From Symsagittifera roscoffensis (Eukaryota; Xenacoelomorpha; Acoela; Convolutidae), in the NCBI RefSeq assembly GCF_963678635.1, contig NC_087066.1, positions 18,597,275 to 18,661,274 on the forward strand: a DNA stretch of 64,000 nt, written 5' to 3'. The stretch's first letter is position 1; every line of letters begins with the position of its first letter. Shown one piece after another: positions 49,711 through 61,445 of this stretch. The translations under genes and the position numbers were made by a program. A model generated the notes under the pieces. That model ran no database searches. It worked only from the letters and a program-made list of their open reading frames with translations, and was not told where the DNA came from.

Positions 49711-51148
49711 TTTAAGTGTTCATCTAGGGAAGATGCTTTAAACGTAATTTGGTATTCACAGTTTTATCTGAACTGCATTCAAAAGTTGAAAGCCTTTTTC
49801 TTTTTCCGCTTCAGTGTAAAAAAAACAAATATCTGAAGTTTTTAAAACAAAATCCGTTTCGTCTGACAATACCTAGTGTATAATTGAGTCGAATAGAGGA
49901 ATGTGCGAGCAGAAAATTTTGTCATCAAAAGCTGCTTCAACGATTGAAAAATATGAGCTACGCCTATTCATGTTACGTTTGTTAACTTCCCTTCTCTAAG
50001 TTAGAGGAATTTTGTAATTCATACATATAACGAATATCCACCTGTTGGGCTAACTAACGTCTGTTTGAACTAACTGTGCTTATAATAGATACACTAAAAG
50101 CGTTTATTTTCTCAATATTTTTTCACAGAACTCGATTTTTCTGTGAGATCCAGCTCTATTTTTACATGCTTAGTTCAACTTTTTGTTCATCTGTGCTATC
50201 GGTATCACTCAGAGTGATGAAAATTATGAATATTGAGTCATTCCAGCAGATTGATTTGTTGTCGAATACTGTCGTCATAGTCAAGGCACTAGTGAGTCTT
50301 GGACATTTTCGGAATCGTTGCGTGAAACAATTAAAATATCTAGAGCCGAATTTGTTAATATGCTTAAAATCTGTACCAAAACACCATATTTGCTGCCTAT
50401 CTTTTCGTTTCGTTGGTGCAAATAAATTAGTTTGGCCTTTAATAAAGGAAAAACTACTGCTGTATGTGCAAAACTAAAAAGTCTATGGTAATATTGTAAA
50501 TGATGTTTCGTTTTGATCAGCAAAAAGGGTCACTTTGAGAATTGTTAAAATCGAAGTTTGACCCCTGAATTCAAAACAAGTGAGGGTTCCCATCAATTCT
50601 GGAGTATTAACTGTTTGACTTGCTTTCAACCAACCACCATCTTATATCCGAGCTTTTATTGTGATACTGTATGACCTAATCATCTGAAAAATGGAAGGCG
50701 CTCATCCTTTGTTCGTTTGTTGTTAATAATCTTACTCTTCGTTTATATCAACATTTATTTTCATATGTTAAACCGCTAGATACGTTTACATCGTTTATAG
50801 AACAATTACTGCTTTTGGTTTCTCAAATTATTTTTCAAAATTACTACGAAACAAACACTGCTATGATGATATTGGTTATTATTAATTATTAATTGATTAA
50901 TTCTCAGACAAGAATGAATTCTTGTTAACCTCGAGTTTTTGATTTTTGAAACAGTTGAGCTACCATAGTCACAATGAACCTAATCTTGTTAAGATACCAA
51001 AGCTCACGAACTGCTTGCGAAAATACGAACTGAAGTTAGAAATAAATTTTGAGGTGGGTATTTTGGATGGTGTATATTTTAGAGGTGACATGACAAGTAG
51101 TTTTGGCTAAATGTCATCTTCATTGTTAAATAGTTGAACATCTTCACA
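49711..51148 (+). other. Duplicated YTHDF 3' flank / TAF2 5' flank, copy 2
   Basis: A second copy of the sequence at 44108-45545. It now serves both as the 3' flank of the chimeric gene and as the upstream region of the intact TAF2. No gene supported. Confidence 0.75.
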
Positions 51149-54100
51149 ATGTCTTTTGAAATTAACGAGCCACCCTTTCGCCTTGTCCACCAAACTCTTT
51201 GCATCCGGGAGGTCAATTTCGAAAAGCACTCACTCTTCGGTTTTGTAGACATTAACTTAAAAGCGACCAGATTCCCACTGGAGAAAGTGACCTTGAACTG
51301 CAGGCACTCCAGATTATACAGAGTTTGTCTCAATGGTTCCAGACAGGTGTCGTTTGACTACAGGGATCCGACTCTTCTGGTATGTCCTGATGATATCAAA
51401 CAGAGGAACTTGGACTACTTCTGTGGAGCATACATGCAAGCCATTGAAGCTACCAATTTTGACATCGGTTGGTTTATCCTTCTTTAAATTTAATTTGGTT
51501 TTACATTGCAAGTATTTTCGACCCCAGTTAGAAAAGATGGAAGTTTCAATAGTTCATCATTATGCTGAAGGAAATGAAATAAAAAGCTGCAAAAAACTAA
51601 GACAGAGCCGTCATGGTTTCACTTTTTATTTCAAATGGGGTAGTAATTCAGTTTTTCAAATATATATCTATATTTATATAAAAATATAAATAAAACTATA
51701 AAGTTTTATCTGGTAGGCTTTCCAAGTGGTTCTTTTTCAAAGCTGGATTTTTTAATTTTTTGTTTCAAACAGTTTTTTACTATAATTGAAAGTTGCTCTG
51801 TAGTTTGTAAATTCACCAACTCTGATTTTTAATAACTTTTACACTTGCGATCAACTTAGTGTATTATTACGAACCTTCTTTTTCTTCCAACTAACTCGCA
51901 AATAAAATGATTCAATAAAAGTGTTAACTTATTTGGAAATTGTCACTGTTTGGTGGTTAATAACCTCCCGTGGCTGAGTGGTTAGTGCGTGAGACTTTTA
52001 AATTCAAGGGCGCAGGTTCGAATTTTTGTTATTGCCATTTAGAGGGATGCGTGTTTTGTCGTGTTCTCGCAACTGTTTGCGAAGCGAAGCTTCGCCTGTG
52101 TAAAAATTTCATTTTTTTCCGGTTAAACGGGTTCGGCTTATGTTATATCGGCTTTGTCAACTGAGTTGCGCAGTTTGAACGGTGAAGTATGTTTTTTTGT
52201 TTCGCAGAGATAAAAAATTTTTGTTTCACAGGTCTTAAAAATTATACTTCAAAAATTTTTTCTTGAATGTGTGTGTCTAGTTTCGATTTTGGTTCAACGA
52301 GCGTCAACCCAATTTTTTCGCCCTAGTTGCCGTTCGTTCATTGTGTTTCAGTGCTTGTTAATGCTGTTTATGAACATGGTTTGAGACAAGGATATGACTT
52401 TCTTCTTTTTTCTTTTCAATATCTTGTAATTACACTAGCGGTCAGCTTAGTGTTTTATTACGAACATTCTTTTTCTCTAGCCTTTCGCAAATAAAAGTGT
52501 TCACTTATTTGGAAAAATTCACTAGCATTGGAGAATGCATAGCATATGTTCTCTGCTTTACTTGTGGCTAGTGTTTGGTGCGTATTAAGCGCCCGTAGCT
52601 TAGTATGTATTGCGTGAGAATCTTAATCTCTCGGTTGCAGGATCGCATCTCAGACGTTGTCGATTGTTTTTGCTAATTCGAGGCTTATTTCTAGTGTCTC
52701 TTATTGCGTTTTATAGAGATGCTTTTTGTCGTGTTCCCGCTATTGTTTGCCAAGCGAAGTTTAGCCTCTGTGTTCAATATTCTAATTGTATCGCTGGTCA
52801 ATTTAAGTCGCTGAGTTTCAAGAGTGAATTGTTTATAATGATGTTGCCTAGTCAAGGAAGGTTGGGTAGGTTGTCGTTGTTGTTTTAAGCCCCGAGGAGG
52901 GATAGGTCAAAATAACAAAAAAATTATAGCTAGAATATTTTATGTGTACAGTTTCGTTTTCGGCATAACAGGGGTCGACCCTAGTTTTTGCGTCTTAGTT
53001 GACGCTCGGCCATTGATTCGGTAAGGCTTTTAATGAACATCGTTCAAGAGAGGTATGATAGTTTTGTAGAAACATCTTTTCGGAATTTTTTCACGCTATT
53101 TTTTCAGCTTAATTTTGTTGAGGAAAAGACGTCCTTGTTTTTGTCTTTTCGATATCTTGTGATGCATTGTTTTCATTGTATCGCAAGTGTTTCGATGCTC
53201 TGCATAGCCTCTGTGTCTACGTGGGTGATTGGTGGAAAAACTTGATTGAACCGATTGCAGACGAAAAGAGTTTGTTTTAGGGAATGGAGAGCTGAGCTTT
53301 ACAGTTCCGTACGATATGCGCGCTGAAGTCGAACGATCTGAAGAATTGGCAGTCAGAATTGAATTTTCATTAGAGTCGAAAAACGCAGGAGTTCACTTCG
53401 TCAATTCGCCTTCTTTAGTACCTAAGCAGACCAACAAACCCACTTGTGAAAACAAACAGCGAATTATAAGACATAAACATATGTTTACGTATTATTACGA
53501 AAACTGTAATAAGCTGTGGTTCCCACATGTTGACTCGCCTCTAATGCCTTGTACGTGGAGAGTCGAAGTCACGGTTCCAAATGACCTTTTAGCGATATGT
53601 TCTGGCGAACTTTTAGACGTCGTTGAATACGAATCGGGTAACCTTTTGACCTTCATTTATCATGTTGACATCCCAGTTTGTGCGAATAAAATCGGAATTG
53701 TAGTCGGAGATTTTGAAATGATGCCGGATCAGAAATCGTCGGAGATCACACATTTTTGTTCGCCAGGACTGAGCGCGGCGTTGACCAGCACAGTGGAAAA
53801 TGTTGTTGATTGTATTGAGTTCCTAGAGCAACATCTAAGTTCGAGATTGCCTTTTCAGCAGTTTAAAACTGTTTTTGTCGAAGAAGCGTTTACGCAGTGT
53901 TTGCCGTTCGCAGGAATGTGTATTGGTAGCGTTGCGCTGTTGCACAGGGAGAAGATAATAGACCAAGTACCGCATACTTTGAGGAAATTTACTACTCCTA
54001 TCAGAAGTTTCGCACTGAAAAAATTGATTCTTTTTTTAAAATTTTTTTGTTCAATTCAGTGTCGTTTTTAATAAGTGGTGAGATTCGGGAATTATACGAT

Positions 54101-57100
54101 AGCGTAGATATTAAGTAAGTGAGGCATGATTGACAACATGTGTAAATTTTGTTTCAACATTTTGCACAATATTTCTATTTAAAAAAAAAACTTTTTTGCC
54201 AAACAAGCGCTAAATGAAATATCCAAAATAAGTTTTCGTTAAATTGGTTTGATCAACTTTGTTTTATACATGGATCTAGACCATCTTTGAATTGAAAAGT
54301 TAGAAGAACGTTTGAAGATGTGATCACTTTAAGAGGACGAGTTGAATATAAATCGAGTAGTAAATTCCACCTCTCACATCTCTTCATCGCCTCTTAGGCT
54401 TCTGGGTCATGCAATCGCCTCCCAGTTTTTCGGCTGCTTCATTGCATCGGCTAGCTGGAGTGACTCGTGGACTGTCTTCGGAATCAGCAAGTACATCGCT
54501 GCCCAGTTTGAGAAGGAGATATTCGGACTGAATGAGTATCTGTACACTGTCAGGGAAACCATCAGAAAGGTGTTCGTTTCTATTAACTTTTCGGAAAACT
54601 CTACGTAAACGTTACAAATGTTTTAAAACATTAAAAACTTTTAACTTTAATGCTCACAGGAAACGACTGTATTGCCTTTTGCGTAAATTATTGAGCAAAA
54701 AAAAAGATTCTTTTTTTTGAAATGGTCTGGATTATCGTTATATCTTGTCTAGATATCTCCAAGGGTCATTTTCAACATTGATATGTGGTTAAGTGTAAGT
54801 TAAAATATTTTAATTCTTAGTCTTTATATAGGTGTGTGAATATGAAGAAGCGAATGGAGAAATCATCTTGGACAACAGTTTGGCCCTGTCGAATGGTCAT
54901 AAGAGTGACAACGTGAATGCGTGCAAATTGTATGCCAACCTTATGTCACCCAGCTACGTGGAGATGATGAAACTCAAAGCTTTTCTTGTGGTTAGACTGG
55001 TCGGAGAGAATATTGGACCTGAAATACTTACACAGGTAGAAATTCATCATAATTGTTTGCTTCTGGTAGGTGCTAAACGTCCTATTTTTTAGCTAATTAG
55101 CTAAGCTAGTTAAGAATTCAAAATTTGCCTGCAAAAAGTGAAAATGGAATCAATAGCTAGTAGTGAAGCATAGATACTATGGTTCCAATGAGGGTTTTCT
55201 ATAAAAATTGTTATATTTTGTAGTTTGATTGCTCTCATTGCCTCAAGTTGTTCAAATGTTTTCGACCATAACTGCAAATCTTTTCCTAATCATTACATTT
55301 CAGGTAATCAACAAGATGATATCTCTTGCTATAAATGTCTCCAAACAGGCATGTACTTCCTGGAGCAGCATGCAAATATCGACAAACTCTCTTCTTAACA
55401 GCGTCAGTTCCCTCTGCGGAAAAGACTTGAACGAACTCATGAACATGTGGGTCTTCAAAGGAGGCCATCCGCAGTTTACTGTTTCTTTTGATTTCAACCG
55501 GAAGCGAAATTGCGTGGAACTGGTTATGAAACAACACGATGTAACCCTGGCTAAGAAAGGTCTAACTCGCTACGTGGGTCCAGTTACAGTTTCAATTCAG
55601 GAGCTAGATGGACCTTTTACACACTCTCTAGTTTGCGAAGATCTGGTGTCCAAGCATGACATATCGTGTCATTCGAAGAACAGGAGGATCAAGAAACGCA
55701 AGATACCGATGGCGTATGGCGAAGAGATTGATATCGACTTCAAGAATTTAGATCAGGACATGCCAGTCTTGTGGCTGAGGTTCGATCCCCAGATGGAGCT
55801 GATTTGTCATGTGAAAATGAATATGCCTGATGTTCTGTGGCAGCTGATGCTTAGGTGAGATCTTAAATTTTTTCTTGAAATGTTTCATTGGAATATAATA
55901 TATATCTTTTGAATTCAAATGGCCTTTTCCAATGCTTCTTCCATGTTCCAATTGATTTGTTTTTTTTTTGAAGTTTTAAGTATTTTTTTTCTGAAAAAAA
56001 TTGTTGATACTTCTAGGTACGAAAGAGTTGCTTTAGCGCAATTTGATGCAGTCGAAAACTTGAAGAAATTCGAGAGCCCAGAAAGTCGACAAGCTCTCGT
56101 TTTCACAATCGAACAAGTCAACTTTTTCTACCGAGTTCGAATAGCTGCATTCGAGTCCCTAGTTTTCATGGCAACTAAATGTGCGGCAACATGGCAAGCT
56201 ACTCAAATGTTAATTGATATTGGGCGTAGTATGTTTTCATCGGGCGCGTGCAATGACATAGTGCAAAGCAATGATTTCACGAACTTGGAAGAATACTTCA
56301 TGCAAAAAGAGTTTATAAAATCTCTTGGCAGTTACAAAAACGTGCAGAAATTCTGCCCCGATGAAATTGTTTCATTTATCTTGAGCTGGCTTAAGTTCAA
56401 TGATAATAGAAGAAACGCATACTCGGATGCAATGTACAAAGCTAATTTGATTGATGCACTCTCTGAGACAATTTCGCCCAGCACGACCATTGTAACTTCG
56501 CCCGATATGCTAACACCAGGTGCGTTTTGCGTAGATTTGAATGTATGGTTTTCATTGAGACTTCGTCAAAGATATCAAGTCCCGGCAAATAAAAGTTGCA
56601 CTTTTTTGTCGATTTTCAAGAGTTTAAGGCGATTGTTTTTGACTTTCATGGCTTCAAGCTTTTTTTGTTAAGGATGATGCTAATTTGTTACAGAAATGAA
56701 GCTGATCGTGGAAGAACTAGTCCGGTATCTCAACATAGACAAACTGGTCCCCTCCTACAAACTATCGGTGACAGTCAGTTGTTTGAAAGCAATGAGGAAT
56801 CTACAGAGGAACGGACACATTCCAAATGACCCCACCCTGTTCAAGAGCTACTGCAGTGAACACCAGTTTGTAGATGTGAGACTCGCGGCGATTGAATCGC
56901 TGATTGACTTCACGAGGGACGATGCCAACAGCTATATTCTGTCGTTCTTGTTGGATATCATTGAAAATGGTACGCAGTCTTCTACCTTGAGTCTGTCGAT
57001 CGAAATGAGAAGAGCTGTAATTTTAAGATATATTAGAACGACTGACTATGTTATGATGAAGGGTTCATCTTTCGACAGTCTAATAGCGATTAAAACATTC

Positions 57101-59025
57101 AACTATAGAAGTTCTTGCTTCTATGCTTGATTATATTCTGTTTCGATGATACATAACAGTTTCGGTGGCAGATTCAGGTTAAATAGCTGGATCGCTCTTT
57201 GTTATAACTTTGGAACAGTTATTGATTTTCCGGGTTGATTTTTATCCATGAAATAAGCAAGGGTATTACAATCGGGTACTAGACTTTTTCCCGTAAAAAA
57301 CTTCGTCCACAAAATCTTCACTTCTTCTACAGGATCTTCACTTCTACAGGATCTTTCAAATTTGCAACCTTTCAACCTTTGTATAAAATGGAACAGTCCG
57401 CACGATCAACGTATTATTACGTTTTTTTTCAGATGCGAATCCAGCGTTAATGACAGTATTTGATGTGATTTTTGAATAAATTATTGGTTTTTACTTTTTA
57501 TTGTTTTTTTTAAAGCATAGCTTCTGTTCCAATGTAAACAGTTTTTACTATCACTGAGTTTCTCGTCTCCGCTGCCGCTCGGTAAATTCTTTCTAGTTTT
57601 TAGGGGCTGTTAATGAACTTCATCCGATACAAAATTTTTCAAATAATTTTTTCCAACTTCAGAACTTCTTTTGACTCGTCTTTTTTTCATTCACTATTTT
57701 GTACCGCAATGTGTGATTTGCATCGCAAGTCTATGTTCAAATTACCCTTCACCTTTTCTAATATTGATGATTTTTTTTGCCTCAGATCGGGTTGTGTATG
57801 TGCGACACTGTACTCTGCAGATGTTGTGTGCCAGTCCACCCTTCAACCGAACGGATGCCAACCCACTTAACACGGAAAGCACCGTGGATAGATTGTGGAC
57901 CCTTGTCAACAAAATCGCAGTAGGAGGTGTGTCTTTTCTTATTTTGTTCAAGCAACCTTTGTATAAAATGGAACTGTCCGCACGATCAACGTATTATTAC
58001 GTTTTTTTTTCCGATGCGAATCCAGCGTTAATGACAGTATTTGATGTGATTTTTGAATAAATTTGCTGAAAGGTAGCTGTTTTATTGCTGAAATTGCGTC
58101 GAACCAGGGTTGCATGATTAAAATCAACTTGATTTAAATCAATGAATCAAGGTAAAATAATAAAAATTGAATTTAAATTAATCGAGAATGTAAATCAGAT
58201 TTTTATGCAACCCTGCGTCGAACTCGATAGTATTTTTTTTCCTACTCTAGACTCGAGATTGAGATGCAGTGCAATAGAATTCTACCATGCTCTTTACGGC
58301 AGAGGGAGACCGTACTGTCTGCCCAAGCCACAGCTAGGTGTGGTTGTAAACCTACGCGAGAAGAGAGCTGACATCACAAGAGGAGAAATGCCACAGTTGA
58401 CAGGTATGGATCAACATGACCATGACATGGACCAGTCTATGGATACTTCGATCGAGTCGCTGAATGTAACTGTAACAAGCAGTGAGCAATCTCAAACGAC
58501 ACACGGACACAGAGGTGATTCTAGGTTAGTGATGGTGTTTTCATATACTTTTCGTATGTTGCGTGACAGAAACAGAACCATTAAAAATCTAATTTGAATA
58601 CTTAATTCATGGATTTAATTCTGATTTTGTAAAGCCATTTATTCGATAGGAATGTTTCGCTCAATCCATCTGCTTCTTTCAATCCTTTTCCAACCGAAGA
58701 GGAAGATGAGTCAGACCTAAGAATACAAACCCTAGACGTACATGCTTCAGGCAGAGCAGACTTAGATGAAGACAGTCAGTTCTTCGCCACTAATCCAAAC
58801 ATCGAAAATGTCACTGACGAGGAGTTTCTTTCCAACCGAGAGCCAATGTACCTCCCACCTTTCTCGGCTTCCTCGAGTAGCTCGACAAAAGGAGGCAAAA
58901 AGAGGAATAAAAAGGAAAAAGAGAAGAAACGCGGTCGCAAGAAAAAAGACGCGGACAGTGTTGCTAGTGATAGAAAAAGTGCAAATTTTAGACTTTCGCC
59001 ACCCAGTAGTGACGATTCTGATTGA
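51149..59025 (+). CDS. TAF2: TFIID subunit 2, complete
   Basis: Core-promoter-binding subunit of the general transcription factor TFIID, nuclear. Ten coding exons: 51149-51467, 53281-53983, 54398-54569, 54832-55035, 55304-55854, 56017-56519, 56694-56969, 57786-57926, 58251-58524, 58650-59025. Together they give 1172 residues, close to the human 1199. All junctions keep frame. An in-frame TAG precedes the ATG. The N-terminal 400 residues are M1-aminopeptidase-like; the zinc motif HExxH is replaced by HAIAS (345-349) and GAMEN is absent, so it is not catalytic, as in other TAF2. Family blocks include WFPHVDS, WSDSW, FNRKRN, YVGPVTVSIQELDG, HSKNRR and SPxxLP-like CLPKPQLG. The C-terminus is acidic then Lys-rich (KKRNKKEKEKKRGRKKK). 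Intron 2 (53984-54397) is GA-AG. It lies downstream of a truncated duplicate and 219 bp upstream of GLRX5. Confidence 0.96.
51830..53100 (+). repeat. Two SINE-like elements in tandem, copy 2 of TAF2 intron 1
   Basis: Duplicate of the pair at 46227-47500, shifted by 5603 bp. Here the core reads TTTGCGAAGCGAAGCTTCGC, with a perfect hairpin; copy 1 has A for G at one position. Confidence 0.65.
53984..53989 (+). other. Non-canonical GA splice donor of TAF2 intron 2
   Basis: Exon 2 ends ACTTTGAG and the intron begins GAAATT; the acceptor is CTCTTAG at 54391-54397. The join reads HTLRLLGHAIASQFFGC and aligns without gaps to human TAF2 (LTRRCLAQSLAQQFFGC). No GT in the correct phase lies within the open frame on either side. 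The same site is present in the duplicated copy at 48380. Confidence 0.85.
57373..57482 (+). repeat. 110-bp repeat in TAF2 intron 7
   Basis: CAACCTTTGTATAAAATGGA through TGATTTTTGAATAAATT is repeated at 57953-58062 with only a few differences. It contains a polypyrimidine tract with CAG, then a short frame ending VFDVIFE and a stop that overlaps AATAAA, so it looks like a copied terminal exon or element 3' end. Confidence 0.85.
57953..58062 (+). repeat. 110-bp repeat in TAF2 intron 8
   Basis: Second copy of the segment at 57373-57482; one T/A change near CCGCACG and a TTCCG in place of the TTCAG acceptor. The two copies flank TAF2 exon 8 in direct orientation. Confidence 0.85.
58105..58215. 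mobile_element. Small hAT-like MITE in TAF2 intron 8
   Basis: A 111-bp AT-rich element with terminal inverted repeats CAGGGTTGCAT and ATGCAACCCTG, flanked by an exact 8-bp direct repeat CGTCGAAC (58097-58104 and 58216-58223). The interior is partly self-complementary (TTGATTTAAATCAA). It encodes nothing. Its right target copy ends 27 bp before TAF2 exon 9, so it now lies within the branch-point zone of that intron. Confidence 0.88.
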
Positions 59026-59092
59026 TTTTATAATCTTCAAACTCAATAGAAACTTTGTTCTTGTGTTGAAATTTGCGTTATGAAATATATTT

Positions 59093-59098
59093 AATAAA
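59093..59098 (+). terminator. Polyadenylation signal of TAF2
   Basis: AATAAA lies 68 bp after the TAF2 stop codon, inside a short gap before GLRX5. It is the only canonical signal in that gap, so it is the likely 3' end signal. Confidence 0.65.
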
Positions 59099-59244
59099 TT
59101 AGTTTCAGGTCTGATCGAAGAAGAAAAAATAATTGTTTCAACTAGGATCTTCATATTTATAACTTTGAGTTTGCTTGTTTGTAAATCTTTATTTTGTTGC
59201 AGATTTGAATGTGTGATTCTTGGCATTGAGAAAACAAAATAATT

Positions 59245-61164
59245 ATGTCTGTATTACGTAATCTGACACGTAATTACACAATTGCCTCAACTTTTCTCAT
59301 CCCTCTAAGAGCATGCTCAACATCAGCGCTCTCCAGTGAACTACGACAGAGGTTGTCTGATATGGTTGCAGCGAAAGATATAGTAATTTTCATGAAGGGA
59401 GTGCCTACGGCGCCTCAGTGTGGTTTCAGTAATGCTGTCGTACAGATTTTAAAGATGCACGGAGTTGAGGATTACAATGCGCATAATGTTCTGGAAGAAA
59501 ATGAAATCAGAGAAGTACGTTTGAAACGATTTTGTTATAGTCCCGACCAGTGCGGAGGACTGTCTTCGGTGCTTCAGTTTTTTTGTACTTTTTTTCTTTG
59601 TTTTCCACTCTAAATCACGTATTACATAATTGTTGTCGGAATGGTTCTGGCGATATATCATATTAGAGCCTTGTAAGTTGTCATTCGAACGACATCAGGA
59701 AATTTCATGAAGCTTTGATTTTTGGTCTAATTTTCTATGGGCAAATAAAGCAGCGAGGGAGCAGGCTAAAAATAGGAGGATAAGCTTTTGTTTAAGCCGT
59801 GAAAATTTAGTTTTACCTTAGGAAAATTATCCTTCGAAATTTTTTAGCGCTTTGCTTGGAATGAAAAGTTTAAGAAAAGTATTAAGTATTTTTATGTGTT
59901 GATTTTATTATTTTGCTATCAATTTTTGGGCGACAACTGCGTCGAATATACCGAATTTACTGTGAAAATCGAATATGTCTAAGTTCTAGGCTTTCCTTCA
60001 GATCCTCTCTCCACTACGGACAAACAAGGAAACTGTTTTTGTTTTAGTTTTTTTTAAGAGTAATGAACGTCGTGAAAACTCTGATATAGGTCTTGCTCAT
60101 TTTTTGTTTTTTTTTCACGAAAAAGTTTTGAAATTTGTTAACGCTCAATTATGATTTTTCGCGGTTTGACTTGTGGTTTCTTTTTAAGTTCACTGCATTT
60201 TTATTGTTAAAAGGAAGGCAAACTCCCCTATCGAACAAAAAACGAGTAAAGGCCACAAAAAACGTGATTGACTTCAAATTTCCAAAAAAGAATTAAATTT
60301 TCAGATTTCCCAGTGGAATAAAAATTTTACCTATTGATCCAGTCTTCTCAAATTGGGTTAATTTCAACAGAAAAATGTCCATCATAAATGTTTCTACAAA
60401 TTCAAAGAGCTTTAAGGTCATCTAATTTTTATTCGAATTTCAAAAGTTGAAGTTTTTTGAAAAAACAAGTTTTTTTTTCAGTTTCCTTTACTCTCTTCAT
60501 TTCTCTTTTCCAACTGTCAGTTGGCTATGTTTATGATTGTGTAACTGACTATCCTTGCTACATCAGCGTTTGGTTATTATTAGAGTTTCAAATCTCTAGA
60601 ATAAAACATTGTTTCTATGTGATGTCAGATGTTTTTGTTTGAGTTGCTCAAAGCCTCTTCAAATCAGCAGCTCATGTTTTTTTTTTCAGTGACAGGTTGT
60701 TTTTGTTAAATTTTTCTTCTGTTGATTCAATCGTTACAGCAGCTAATGTTTTGGTGTTCAAAACATTAATTTAACTGAAACGATAATGTAAATTGTAAAG
60801 TTTGCTGTAGCTATCTTTTTATCAGCTACTTAAAAAAGTTCATAGTTATGTTTTTTTTTAGTTTTTTTTCTGGCTGAATAGTCAATTATCACTGTTTTGC
60901 AGTTTTTTTATTTTGTTTAATACTTGGTTTTTTATCCTCTGCTATGCTTGTTTTATCAGACATTTCAATGATTGATTTCAGGGTGTGAAATCTTTTTCAA
61001 ACTGGCCAACCATCCCACAAGTCTACTTTAAAGGAGAGTTTATTGGAGGATGTGACGTTCTTCTTCAGATGCATCAATCGGGCGATATTGTGGAGGAACT
61101 TCAAAAACTGGGCATCAAATCTAAACTTTTAACGCAAGCAGAAAATGAAGCGAAGAAAGACTGA
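59245..61164 (+). CDS. GLRX5: Mitochondrial monothiol glutaredoxin 5
   Basis: Fe-S cluster transfer protein of the mitochondrial matrix. Two exons, 59245-59514 and 60982-61164 (GT-AG, phase 0), give 150 residues; human GLRX5 has 157. Residues 1 to about 30 are basic and hydroxylated without acidic residues ([15 protein letters not shown]), as in a mitochondrial targeting peptide. The glutaredoxin fold follows, with the single active-site cysteine in CGFS ([13 protein letters not shown]), the glutathione-binding WPTIPQVY and GGCD motifs, and the C-terminal [14 protein letters not shown]. An acceptor-like TTTTGTTGCAG ends 42 bp upstream of the ATG, which may receive a 5' untranslated exon or spliced leader. 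It lies in tandem between TAF2 and the BLTP2-like gene. Confidence 0.96.
59780..60560 (+). repeat. Dispersed repeat, longest copy (modules I and II joined) in GLRX5 intron
   Basis: This 780-bp stretch joins blocks seen separately elsewhere: TTTAAGCCGTGAAAATTTAG, TTTTTTAGCGC, TATGTCTAAGTTCTAG and TTCAGATCC (module I), then TAATGAACGTCGTGAAAACT, GATATAGGTCTTGCTC, AAAAGGAAGGCAAACTCC, TTTACCTATTGATCCAG, AAATTGGGTTAATTT and CTTTTCCAACTGTCAGTTGG (module II). It therefore suggests one element, with the other copies as fragments. The rest of the intron (60561-60981) is T-rich with nothing recognised. Confidence 0.6.
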
Positions 61165-61445
61165 ATAACTAAAAGTATCCACTCTTTCCTTGCCTATAAA
61201 CTGAATGTTAAATATTTTTTATTGGACTTTTTATGAACAGTGGGAACCTACTAAAATAATTATGAACCTTTGAATTTTCAGTCCTAAGGTAATTTTTTCT
61301 TCAGATGTCCATGTTCGCATCATTTGTCTGGGACTGAGGTTATATAGACCACAGTGGATGAAATGTGACCTTGTATTACAGCCATTAAAATTTCCAAGTT
61401 GTTGGTGCTATATGGTACCTAAAACCGCCACTCGGGATCATTAAA

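Larger units (their letters stand above)
49315..54918. repeat. 5.6-kb tandem duplication, copy 2
   Basis: Begins with the YTHDF tail (GCAACCAGTCTCTTTGACG), continues through the YTHDF 3' flank, the TAF2 5' flank and TAF2 exons 1-3, and ends in the intact TAF2 exon 4, which continues GCGTGCAAATTG. Nearly identical to copy 1. Confidence 0.95.

Noticed and set aside
58762-59226. A 154-residue minus-strand frame over the end of TAF2
   Set aside because: It overlaps the last TAF2 exon, which is supported by frame, splicing and the Lys-rich tail; the antisense frame shows no family features.
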